DNA of 6,292 bases from JBHHZJ01 sp046758005 (GTDB taxonomy: Bacteria > Pseudomonadota > Alphaproteobacteria > Kiloniellales > J153). Shown here one piece after another: positions 1-4,937 of this stretch. Location of the stretch: NCBI GenBank assembly GCA_046758005.1, contig JBHHZJ010000142.1, forward strand, positions 1 to 6,292, in the 5' to 3' direction. A program made the position numbers and the translations under genes. The first letter of the stretch is position 1; each line of letters starts with the position of its first letter. Below the pieces are notes generated by a model. That model saw only the letters and a list, made by a program, of their open reading frames with translations, ran no database searches and was not told the origin of the DNA.

Positions 1-87
1 CTAGGGTGTCCGCGCCGGTGTCAGGACACCGAGCGCCCGCGTGAGGTCTCTGTAGTCGAACAAGTCGCCGATAAAGAGTTCGGCGCG

Positions 88-117
88 GGCGGACCTCGCC
101 TCCAGGCGAGGCCCGCC
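88..117 (-). terminator. GC-rich hairpin after the membrane protein gene
   Basis: A 13-pair stem with a four-base loop lies about ten bases past the stop codon of the minus-strand membrane protein gene. The arms are GGCGG + CCTCGCC and GGCGAGG + CCGCC. The one imperfect position (93/112) is a G-U pair in minus-strand RNA but an A-C mismatch in plus-strand RNA, which favours a role in the minus-strand transcript. No run of U follows, so it may be a 3' end stabiliser or a Rho-assisted stop rather than a classical intrinsic terminator. Confidence 0.45.
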
Positions 118-125
118 GGCCGTGC

Positions 126-803
126 TCAAGCCGTCCCGACCGCCAGCTCGACCCGGTGCCGCGCGACGCGTCGCAGATGCCGGACCTTCAGCAGCACGCT
201 CAGGTGCAGGATGATGAAGATCGGCACGAGGAAGCTCGGGAACAGGTTGAGCGGCCAGACATCCATGGGCGCGCTGGCGACTCCGTCGGCGATCAGATTG
301 GGGAACGCGCCGGCCGAGAGCCCGGCCGTCGCGATGGCGACCGCGAAGTCGAGCAGGCCCAGTAGGTGATACCGCACCAGGCCCGCCGAGGTCGCCCAAG
401 CCGGGTCGCGGCCGATCCGGGCTATGACGAAGGGGGCCGCAAGGCCGATCGCGATGTCGCCCAGTCCCGCCGGCCAGGCGAACAGCCCGGGCAGCACGCC
501 GAAGAAGGTGAGCGGCAGAAAGGCGAATCCCATGACCCGCCAGTGCTGAAGCATCGTCAGCGCCCGGATGTCTTGCGCCAGGATGAAGCCCCGGAACCGG
601 GAGGACAGCGCGTAGAGCGCCAGGAAGACCGCCACAGGGATGGCCGCCGTCATCGCGATGGGCGCGATCAGGGCGGACCCCTCGTTGGGCAGAAGTTGCT
701 CGGTTCCGATGACGTAGGCGGTTGCAAACCACGCGAGCAGGAGCCCGGCGAACCCGGCCCGGACTGGGCCATTCCATTCGGTCTTGTGACGCGGCGTTGT
801 CAT
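126..803 (-). CDS. multi-pass membrane protein of unknown function
   Basis: A 225-residue, strongly hydrophobic protein with about six predicted membrane segments, roughly residues 16-33, 44-66, 91-108, 111-128, 142-160 and 183-203, and a short basic C-terminal tail (KVRHLRRVARHR). A PAGLGD...GLAAP stretch near residues 111-124 looks like a conserved family motif, but I cannot assign a named family, substrate or reaction. The start was placed at 803 because an AAGGAG ribosome binding site sits at 812-817, eight bases upstream. An ATG 33 bases further upstream lies inside the candidate MarR operator and is less likely. It follows the MarR gene by 49 bases on the same strand and is probably controlled by it, either from its own promoter at the 825-836 palindrome or by readthrough. 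A transport or stress-protection role is only a guess from that context. Confidence 0.85.
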   Translation of the reverse strand: MTTPRHKTEWNGPVRAGFAGLLLAWFATAYVIGTEQLLPNEGSALIAPIAMTAAIPVAVFLALYALSSRFRGFILAQDIRALTMLQHWRVMGFAFLPLTFFGVLPGLFAWPAGLGDIAIGLAAPFVIARIGRDPAWATSAGLVRYHLLGLLDFAVAIATAGLSAGAFPNLIADGVASAPMDVWPLNLFPSFLVPIFIILHLSVLLKVRHLRRVARHRVELAVGTA

Positions 804-824
804 TTTGCTCTCTCCTTGCCAAGA

Positions 825-836
825 GTGCATATGCAC
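825..836. promoter_or_regulatory. candidate MarR operator 1, upstream of membrane protein gene
   Basis: A perfect 12-bp palindrome, GTGCATATGCAC, lies in the 49-base gap between the MarR stop and the membrane protein start. It matches the palindrome over the MarR promoter at 11 of 12 positions. On the minus strand both are preceded by GAAATA, with two extra bases in the other copy. The central CATATG could serve as a -10 element giving a short leader that contains the AAGGAG site, but no convincing -35 is present here. Confidence 0.6.
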
Positions 837-852
837 CTATTTCATGAAAAAA

Positions 853-1314
853 TTAGCGGCTTTGGACGAGGTTCACCGTCTCTGCGAGATCGTCGAGAAA
901 ACCGGACCAGCGCTTGCGCCCAAGGGACTCGACGAGCCGCGACTGGGCCTTGCGCCAAAGCGGAAGCGCCTCATCGAAAATGTCCTTGCCTGCGCCGGTC
1001 AGGCTGATCCTGCGGACCCGTTGATCCTCGTCCTGATCGATACGGACAAATCCCTTGCCAACGAGAGGCTTCAGGTTCCGCGTCAAGGTCGTGCGATCCA
1101 TGACCAGGGCCTCCGCCAACCTGGTCAGGGGGAGGTCCCCCCGCTTCGACAGCATTGCCAACACGGTGAACTGCGTTGCCTTGAGGCCGGTCGGCTGCAA
1201 GGCGGCATCATAGACTTGGGTCACCACGCGCGCGGCCTTGCGCAGGTTGGCGCAGGTGCATGCGCTCAAATCCACGGCGCTGCGTTGCTCGAGCGTATGA
1301 GTTTCCTGTGGCAT
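853..1314 (-). CDS. MarR-family transcriptional regulator, possible thiol redox sensor
   Basis: A 153-residue MarR-type winged helix-turn-helix protein, expected to act as a DNA-binding dimer. Helix-turn-helix residues fall in LTRLAEALVMDRTTLTRNLKPL, interrupted here only by notation (about residues 64-85), followed by a wing with the family hallmark DEDQRVRRISLT. C21 is followed at +8 by Arg, +14 by Tyr and +27 by Gln. As I recall Bacillus OhrR, its peroxide-reactive Cys15 has the same spacing, including the supporting Tyr at +14, but the Tyr at +25 is Ala here. C19 is a second nearby cysteine. The start at 1314 was preferred over an ATG at 1389: a consensus promoter lies between them with predicted transcription start on the 1314 ATG, so the longer form would contain its own promoter. 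Autoregulation is likely through the 1318-1329 palindrome. The membrane protein downstream is the probable target. Confidence 0.9.
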   Translation of the reverse strand: MPQETHTLEQRSAVDLSACTCANLRKAARVVTQVYDAALQPTGLKATQFTVLAMLSKRGDLPLTRLAEALVMDRTTLTRNLKPLVGKGFVRIDQDEDQRVRRISLTGAGKDIFDEALPLWRKAQSRLVESLGRKRWSGFLDDLAETVNLVQSR

Positions 1315-1317
1315 AAC

Positions 1318-1329
1318 GTGTATATGCAC
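1318..1329. promoter_or_regulatory. candidate MarR operator 2, over the MarR promoter
   Basis: The sequence GTGTATATGCAC is an 11/12 copy of the palindrome at 825-836 and overlaps the -10 element of the predicted MarR promoter. Binding here would block RNA polymerase, the usual mode of MarR autorepression. Confidence 0.6.
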
Positions 1330-1349
1330 CTTTATTTCCGGTCTGTCAA
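1321..1349 (-). promoter_or_regulatory. predicted promoter of the MarR gene (leaderless)
   Basis: On the minus strand a perfect -35 TTGACA (1344-1349) is followed after exactly 17 bases by CATATA (1321-1326) as -10. Counting from the -10, the expected transcription start is position 1314, the A of the MarR start codon. This implies a leaderless mRNA; no ribosome binding site stands at a normal distance from that ATG. Confidence 0.6.
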
Positions 1350-1490
1350 GAATCCAGGTTCGCGTTCGAGAGGCATGCATCGGCTTCACCCCGGCTCACT
1401 CGACGCCGTTGGCGTCCGCTACCGCGCCCGCACATCGGAGTTTCCGACAGGCCCTGCCCGAGATTTGGGGGCCACCTCTCGTGCCGCGGG

Positions 1491-1509
1491 GGCCTGCTGC
1501 GGTCAGGCC
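1491..1509 (-). other. small inverted repeat over the oxidoreductase stop codon
   Basis: GGCCTG and CAGGCC form a six-pair stem with a seven-base loop that includes the TGA of the oxidoreductase gene. There is no U run. It could mark the 3' end of that transcript, but chance in GC-rich DNA is a fair alternative. The rest of the gap up to the MarR promoter (1350-1490) shows nothing I can name. Confidence 0.2.
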
Positions 1510-2678
1510 ATGGCTCCGGTTCCCGTGTAGGCCTTTCTGAACGGGGCGCCATCGTCGAAACGCGTCGGCCGATAGGGCTCGATCGGCAGGACCCGGCTCT
1601 CGCCCAAGGCGATCTGCTCGGCGACCATCTGGCCAATACAGGGCGCGAGCTTGAAACCGCCCCCCGACAGGCCGCAGACCGCGATCAGCCCCTCCTTGCC
1701 GGGAAAGCCTCCGATGAGCGGATTGCTGTCCGGCGAGACGTCGTAGCGTCCCGCCCAATGGCTGGAGATGCGCGCGCCCGTCAGCCCCCGGAAGCAATTC
1801 TCGAAGTTCCGCAGGAACCGCCCGGCACCGTCGCGCGGCAGGCTTTCATCGAGGGCGTCGGGATCGGGCACGTTGCCCCCCCTGTGGCTGTCGCCGAACA
1901 GCATGCCGCCGCTCTGCGGGCGGTTGTAGCAAACCCCGGGCAGATCACGCACCACGGGGAAGCGGTCGCTCGTGTAGTCCTCGTGAAAGCGGAAATGGAC
2001 GACCTTGTGGCCGGTGATCTCGTATGGGTAGTGAACCCCCGCGGTCGCGGTGATGGCGTTGGTCCATACCCCGGTTGCAACAACGACGGTTTGGGCCGGT
2101 ACGACGCCCTCGTCCGTTTCCACGCCACCGATTCGACCGCCGACCTCGAGCAAGCGCCGGACACGGACCCCCTGGCGAATTTCGACGCCCAGACGCCGGG
2201 CGGCCGTCGCGTAGTTCGTGGTGGTCAGGTGCGGATCGGCAAAGCCGGACAAGGGCTCGAAAGCCGCCTCGGCGATGCGCGTGGGATTGAGCAGGGGGTG
2301 GAGGTCCAGGGCCTGGCGCGTATCGATCAGCTCGACCTCGGCACCGGCGGCTTGTTGCAGTCTGATGTTGGCCTCGAAGTCATTCAGGGTATCGGCGTCC
2401 GTGAAAATCAGATAGCCGCAGGGCGTAAATCCCGATGTGCCGCCGACCCGTTCGCCGAAATCGGCCAGGATGTCCCGTCCGATCCGGGCCATTCGGCAGG
2501 TCAGGGGGTTCGAGTAGTGGGTTCGGACGATGGCGCAACTCATCGCGGTATCGCCCGAGCATATGGTGTTTCTCTCCAGGAGCAGGATGCGTTGACGCGC
2601 CAAGCGAGCGAGGTTGTATGCGATGGAACACCCCACCACGCCGCCACCAACGATTACCGTGTCATAGCACCGTGTCAT
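1503..2678 (-). CDS. FAD-dependent oxidoreductase, DAO family (D-amino acid/sarcosine oxidase type)
   Basis: A 391-residue flavoenzyme of normal family length. The N-terminal Rossmann motif YDTVIVGGGVVG (residues 5-16) binds FAD, with E35 at the end of the second strand for the ribose. Near the C-terminus, SPDSNPLIGG and CGLSGGGFKLAP (about 335-346) match the second FAD-contact region of sarcosine oxidase-like enzymes, including the Lys of the GFK motif (K343). The cysteine that anchors FAD covalently in monomeric sarcosine oxidase appears to be Gly here (WAGRYDVSPD), so flavin is probably non-covalent at that site. It likely oxidises the C-N bond of an amino or N-alkylated amino acid in the cytoplasm; the substrate is unknown. 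It is divergent from the GntR regulator and amino acid importer. The only usable in-frame start, ATG 2678, is created by a 13-bp tandem duplication and has AAGGG just two bases upstream, so expression may be weak or variable. Confidence 0.9.
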   Translation of the reverse strand: MTRCYDTVIVGGGVVGCSIAYNLARLARQRILLLERNTICSGDTAMSCAIVRTHYSNPLTCRMARIGRDILADFGERVGGTSGFTPCGYLIFTDADTLNDFEANIRLQQAAGAEVELIDTRQALDLHPLLNPTRIAEAAFEPLSGFADPHLTTTNYATAARRLGVEIRQGVRVRRLLEVGGRIGGVETDEGVVPAQTVVVATGVWTNAITATAGVHYPYEITGHKVVHFRFHEDYTSDRFPVVRDLPGVCYNRPQSGGMLFGDSHRGGNVPDPDALDESLPRDGAGRFLRNFENCFRGLTGARISSHWAGRYDVSPDSNPLIGGFPGKEGLIAVCGLSGGGFKLAPCIGQMVAEQIALGESRVLPIEPYRPTRFDDGAPFRKAYTGTGAMA

Positions 2679-2681
2679 AGC
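2656..2681. repeat. perfect 13-bp tandem duplication at the oxidoreductase start
   Basis: ACCGTGTCATAGC occurs twice back to back (2656-2668 and 2669-2681). On the minus strand each copy contains an ATG, and the upstream one (2678) is the in-frame start. With one copy deleted, the older ATG at 2691 would read M-S-K-G-Y-D-T-V-I-V directly into the FAD motif. In the present sequence that frame hits TGA at 2662-2664 after nine codons. Tandem repeats of this length can be lost or gained by replication slippage. Confidence 0.95.
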
Positions 2682-2688
2682 CCTTGCT

Positions 2689-2702
2689 CATCAGGGACTC
2701 CC
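2689..2702 (-). promoter_or_regulatory. ribosome binding site and displaced former start of the oxidoreductase
   Basis: On the minus strand GGGAG (2698-2702, within GGTGGGAG) lies six bases before an ATG at 2689-2691, an ideal arrangement. This ATG now opens only a nine-codon reading frame ending at 2662, because the 13-bp duplication shifts the frame. The gene's current ATG (2678) lies inside that mini frame. Confidence 0.6.
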
Positions 2703-2781
2703 ACCGAAAAAACGGCTCTTCAACCGGCGTTCCACCGATCATTCCACGGCGTCGCTGGCCGCCACCGCGCCTGGCTGCACG

Positions 2782-2810
2782 TTGACATCAGCGGCCGTCA
2801 AACCTAATGT
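2782..2810 (+). promoter_or_regulatory. predicted promoter of the GntR gene
   Basis: A perfect -35 TTGACA (2782-2787), a 17-base spacer and TAATGT (2805-2810) as -10, which keeps the first T, A and last T of the consensus. The expected transcription start is 2817, the A of the ATG of the regulator, implying a leaderless mRNA. Both operator copies lie just downstream, at about +13 and +37, consistent with autorepression. Confidence 0.55.
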
Positions 2811-2816
2811 TCGCCC

Positions 2817-3677
2817 ATGGAAGCACCTTGGACTATACCAGAAGCGAAATTATGGTCTATACCAAACGAAGTGCGGACATCGTGGGACCGCAGGGTTCCG
2901 TATTACCTGCGCATTCGGGACCATTTCGCGTCCTTGATCGAGGCCGGGTCGTTGGCTCCCGGGATGAAACTGCCGCCGGAGCGGACGCTCGGCGACGAAT
3001 TTCGAATTACCAGGGTCACGGTCCGCCAGGCGCTGATGCAACTCGAGGCCGAGGGACTGATCTTTCGGGAGACCCGTCGCGGATGGTTCGTTTCGCCACC
3101 GAGGATCCGGTACGATCCCACGGCGAACGCCAGCTTCACCGAAAGCGTCACCGAGCAAGGCCGGGTTGCCGGCACGACGGTCCTGTCGACGGAACGGATC
3201 GCCGCCTCCACCTGGGAAAGCAAGAACCTGAATTGTGCCGTCGGCGATCCCATCTATCTTATTCGCAGGCTTCGCTCGGTCGATGGGAGGGCTGTTCTTG
3301 TCGAGCATCTTCACGTCAAGGCCGAGCGATGCCCCGGCCTTTTGGAATATTCGCTGGATCGGTCCTTGACGGAGTTGATGTCCGAGAAATTCGGGATCGT
3401 CGAGCGGCGCGCGCGCATCAACATGCGCCCAACGGTCTTGCCCGAGCCCCATGCCCAGGCCCTGGGCGTCGCCGCCGGGACGGCCAGCCTTTACCTTTCC
3501 CGGATCATCTACGATCAGTTCAACGAGGTGATCGAGTTTGATCAAGAGTTCTGGCGCCACGACGCGCTGGATATCTGGGTCGAAATCGGTGAGCAGATAG
3601 ACGAGGCGCGGAAAGACGCGCCGGCAACCACGGAAGGATCGCGCGGCGTACGTGGAGGGAGGCGGCATGGCCGATGA
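2817..3677 (+). CDS. GntR-family regulator, HutC subfamily (UTRA domain)
   Basis: A 286-residue repressor-type protein. The GntR winged helix-turn-helix spans about residues 27-92, with the hallmark LPPERTLGDEF then RVTVRQALMQLEAEGLIFRE, split here for length, and the wing ending RRGWFV. The rest (about 100-250) fits the UTRA ligand-binding fold of HutC-type regulators, which usually sense a small metabolite of the controlled pathway. The start is ambiguous: ATG 2817 lacks a ribosome binding site but coincides with the predicted transcription start, while GTG 2871 (codon 19) sits just after two operators and where codon usage switches from A/T-ending to G/C-ending. The 3' end overlaps the ABC ATPase gene by 11 bases, so the two are co-transcribed. 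Four palindromes matching the HutC operator rule suggest it controls itself and the binding protein/permease genes. Confidence 0.92.
   Translation: MEAPWTIPEAKLWSIPNEVRTSWDRRVPYYLRIRDHFASLIEAGSLAPGMKLPPERTLGDEFRITRVTVRQALMQLEAEGLIFRETRRGWFVSPPRIRYDPTANASFTESVTEQGRVAGTTVLSTERIAASTWESKNLNCAVGDPIYLIRRLRSVDGRAVLVEHLHVKAERCPGLLEYSLDRSLTELMSEKFGIVERRARINMRPTVLPEPHAQALGVAAGTASLYLSRIIYDQFNEVIEFDQEFWRHDALDIWVEIGEQIDEARKDAPATTEGSRGVRGGRRHGR
2829..2840. promoter_or_regulatory. candidate GntR operator A
   Basis: TGGACTATACCA is a near-palindrome of the TGGTNTANACCA type with one deviating base. It lies in codons 5-8 of the GntR gene if ATG 2817 is used, and is 24 bp centre to centre from operator B, about two helical turns. 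Confidence 0.65.
2853..2864. promoter_or_regulatory. candidate GntR operator B
   Basis: TGGTCTATACCA contains GTCTATAC, an exact fit to the HutC-subfamily operator pattern GTMTAKAC as I recall it from the literature. Its reverse complement is identical to operator C at 4813-4824, nearly 2 kb away. Confidence 0.75.
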
Positions 3678-4422
3678 TCCGCCGATCGTTTCCGTAATCG
3701 ATATCTGCAAGACGTTCGAGGTGCCGAAGCAGGAGCCTGTCCGGGCTCTTCATCATGTCACCAATCACGTCGACAAGGGCGAGGTCCTGGTCGTGATCGG
3801 GCCGAGCGGATCGGGGAAAAGCACTTTTCTGCGCACCCTCAACGGCCTGGAGACGGTTGATAGCGGCAGAATCGTGATCGACGGCGTCGATCTTACCGGT
3901 CCGAAAACCAACCTGAATCGGCTGCGCCAGGACGTCGGCATGGTCTTTCAGCACTTCAACCTTTTCCAGCACAAGACAGCCTTGCAGAACCTGACCATGC
4001 CGCAGACCGTTGTGCTCAAACGTTCGCGAGGTGAGGCCGAGGAGATTGCTCGCCAACTGCTCGAGCGAGTCGGCATCGCCGAAAAGGCGGACTCCTATCC
4101 GAGCCAGCTCTCCGGCGGTCAGCAGCAGCGTGTCGCGATCGCGCGGTCGCTGGCCATGAATCCGAAGGTCATGTTGTTCGACGAGGCGACATCCGCGCTC
4201 GATCCGGAAACAGTCGGTGGTGTCTTGCAGCTCATGGGAGAGCTTGCCCATGAAGGCATGACCATGGTGGTCGTCACCCACGAGATGGGCTTTGCCCGCG
4301 AGGCGGCGGACCGCATGATTTTCATGGATGGCGGCGAGATCGTGGAAGAGGGCGAACCCAAAATGTTTTTCAGTGCGCCACGGGAAGAACGCACGCAAGC
4401 CTTTCTCAACCAAATTCTTTGA
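3667..4422 (+). CDS. polar amino acid ABC transporter ATP-binding protein
   Basis: A complete 251-residue ABC ATPase of the GlnQ/HisP group, which powers import of amino acids from the inner face of the membrane. Motifs from this start: Walker A GPSGSGKST (45-53), Q-loop Q95 in VFQHFNLF, signature LSGGQQQR (148-155), Walker B VMLFDE (168-173), D-loop SALD (176-179) and switch H205 in VVVTHEMGF. All catalytic residues are present. The start at 3667 was chosen because GGAGGGAGG (3654-3662) is a strong ribosome binding site just upstream; a GTG at 3652 would put that site inside the gene. It overlaps the GntR gene and is separated by 515 bases from the binding protein and permease genes, an uncommon arrangement that would make regulator and ATPase one unit and the rest of the importer another. 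Confidence 0.96.
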   Translation: MADDPPIVSVIDICKTFEVPKQEPVRALHHVTNHVDKGEVLVVIGPSGSGKSTFLRTLNGLETVDSGRIVIDGVDLTGPKTNLNRLRQDVGMVFQHFNLFQHKTALQNLTMPQTVVLKRSRGEAEEIARQLLERVGIAEKADSYPSQLSGGQQQRVAIARSLAMNPKVMLFDEATSALDPETVGGVLQLMGELAHEGMTMVVVTHEMGFAREAADRMIFMDGGEIVEEGEPKMFFSAPREERTQAFLNQIL

Positions 4423-4470
4423 GAGTTCGCCTCGAAATGAATTGATGAATTTCAATGGCTTGCGGATGCA

Positions 4471-4568
4471 GTCATTGCCCCTGTTGTCACCCTCGCGCTT
4501 GACGCGAGGGTCCATCCATCAGCGAGACTGCGACCTCGATGGATTGCCGGATCAAGTCCGGCAATGAC
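4471..4568. repeat. REP/BIME-like double palindromic repeat
   Basis: Two hairpin units face each other. Unit 1 (4486-4520) reads GTC, a 9-bp stem ACCCTCGCG, loop CTTGA, the complementary arm, then CCATCCATC. Unit 2 (4538-4568) is inverted and has the same plan with a different 9-bp stem, ATTGCCGGA, and loop TCAAG. The edges GTC/GAC and CCATC/GATGG and the loop are shared while the stems differ but remain paired. The element is also bounded by GTCATTGCC (4471-4479) and its complement GGCAATGAC (4560-4568). Similar intergenic palindromes are, as far as I recall, common in alphaproteobacterial genomes. It may stabilise or end the upstream ATPase transcript. Confidence 0.75.
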
Positions 4569-4812
4569 ATATTGAAGAACGGGTTATGCCAACCCATTGA
4601 TAGATAGAGCTTCATTTCGAGCCGGACACTGAGACCCATGCCGAGCATCGGGACCCGGCATTTTCATCCGGTCGTCATGTCCGTTTCGTAGGCAAGGCCG
4701 ATTTCGCTGGCCGCAATCGCGCCGGTCCCTAGACTCCCTGGCCAACATATTCGGTGGCGATCGCCACATCGCGCGAGGCGTCGGGCCGATCGACTCCTGG
4801 CCGCAGGGTTTT

Positions 4813-4824
4813 TGGTATAGACCA
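4813..4824. promoter_or_regulatory. candidate GntR operator C
   Basis: TGGTATAGACCA is the exact reverse complement of operator B inside the GntR gene start. It lies 114 bases before the binding protein start codon and pairs with operator D 23 bp away. Confidence 0.75.
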
Positions 4825-4835
4825 AAATCAAGCCA

Positions 4836-4847
4836 TGGTATATACCA
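4836..4847. promoter_or_regulatory. candidate GntR operator D
   Basis: TGGTATATACCA is a perfect 12-bp palindrome of the same type as A-C. The C/D spacing (23 bp between centres) resembles A/B (24 bp), suggesting two dimers on one helix face. The promoter of the binding protein gene probably overlaps these sites, but I could not find a clear -35/-10 pair. Confidence 0.7.
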
Positions 4848-4883
4848 ACCTGGCCGTTATTGGGACAGGCCGTTGCTTAAGAC

Positions 4884-4907
4884 TCGATTCTTGGATCGCC
4901 GAATCGA
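4884..4907 (+). other. hairpin in the leader of the binding protein gene
   Basis: TCGATTC and GAATCGA form a seven-pair stem with a ten-base loop, ending 30 bases before the binding protein start codon and 17 bases before its ribosome binding site. It does not resemble a known riboswitch and might only affect leader stability. Confidence 0.3.
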
Positions 4908-4937
4908 TGAGGGACACTAGAAAAAGGGAGACGTGAC

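Larger units (their letters stand above)
4423..4937. other. 515-base intergenic region within the transporter locus
   Basis: No convincing gene is present. It holds a REP-like double palindrome (4471-4568), two GntR operators (4813-4847) and the 5' leader of the binding protein gene, with a ribosome binding site at 4925-4930. Between 4569 and 4812 I see only a small hairpin (GGGTT/AACCC, 4581-4595) and no recognisable gene or element. A 60-codon plus-strand frame ending at 4936 has no ribosome binding site and runs through both operators, so it is not called. Confidence 0.7.

Noticed and set aside
17..30. Small inverted repeat GGTGTC-AG-GACACC with a further GGTGTC at 5-10
   Set aside because: Short, close to the window edge, with no gene context to support a regulatory role.
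1..822. Long minus-strand reading frame of 273 codons overlapping the membrane protein gene
   Set aside because: Arg/Ala/Pro/Gly-rich out-of-frame translation typical of GC-rich DNA. The overlapping frame encodes a clear membrane protein with a ribosome binding site. Only its last part, beyond position 126, is mentioned as a possible remnant.
366..1007. Plus-strand 213-codon frame
   Set aside because: Antisense to the membrane protein and MarR genes, with low-complexity composition and no recognisable domain.
805..1530. Plus-strand 241-codon frame
   Set aside because: Antisense to the MarR gene and runs through both MarR operators; no domain pattern and no ribosome binding site.
2782..2801. 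TTGAC/GTCAA inverted repeat in the divergent promoter region
   Set aside because: Only five pairs, and one arm is simply the -35 of the GntR promoter; no second copy elsewhere in the window.
1758..2807. Plus-strand 349-codon frame
   Set aside because: Mirror of the oxidoreductase gene, whose FAD motifs are unambiguous on the other strand.
2850..3710. Minus-strand 286-codon frame over the GntR gene
   Set aside because: Antisense to a regulator with clear helix-turn-helix and UTRA features.
3520..4515. Minus-strand 331-codon frame
   Set aside because: Antisense to an ABC ATPase with all motifs intact; its start lies inside the palindromic repeat.
4581..4595. Five-pair hairpin GGGTT-ATGCC-AACCC as a terminator
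   Set aside because: Stem too short, no U run, and 160 bases past the ATPase stop.
4754..4936. Plus-strand 60-codon frame just before the binding protein gene
   Set aside because: No ribosome binding site, contains both GntR operators, and no similarity I recognise; better explained as promoter and leader.
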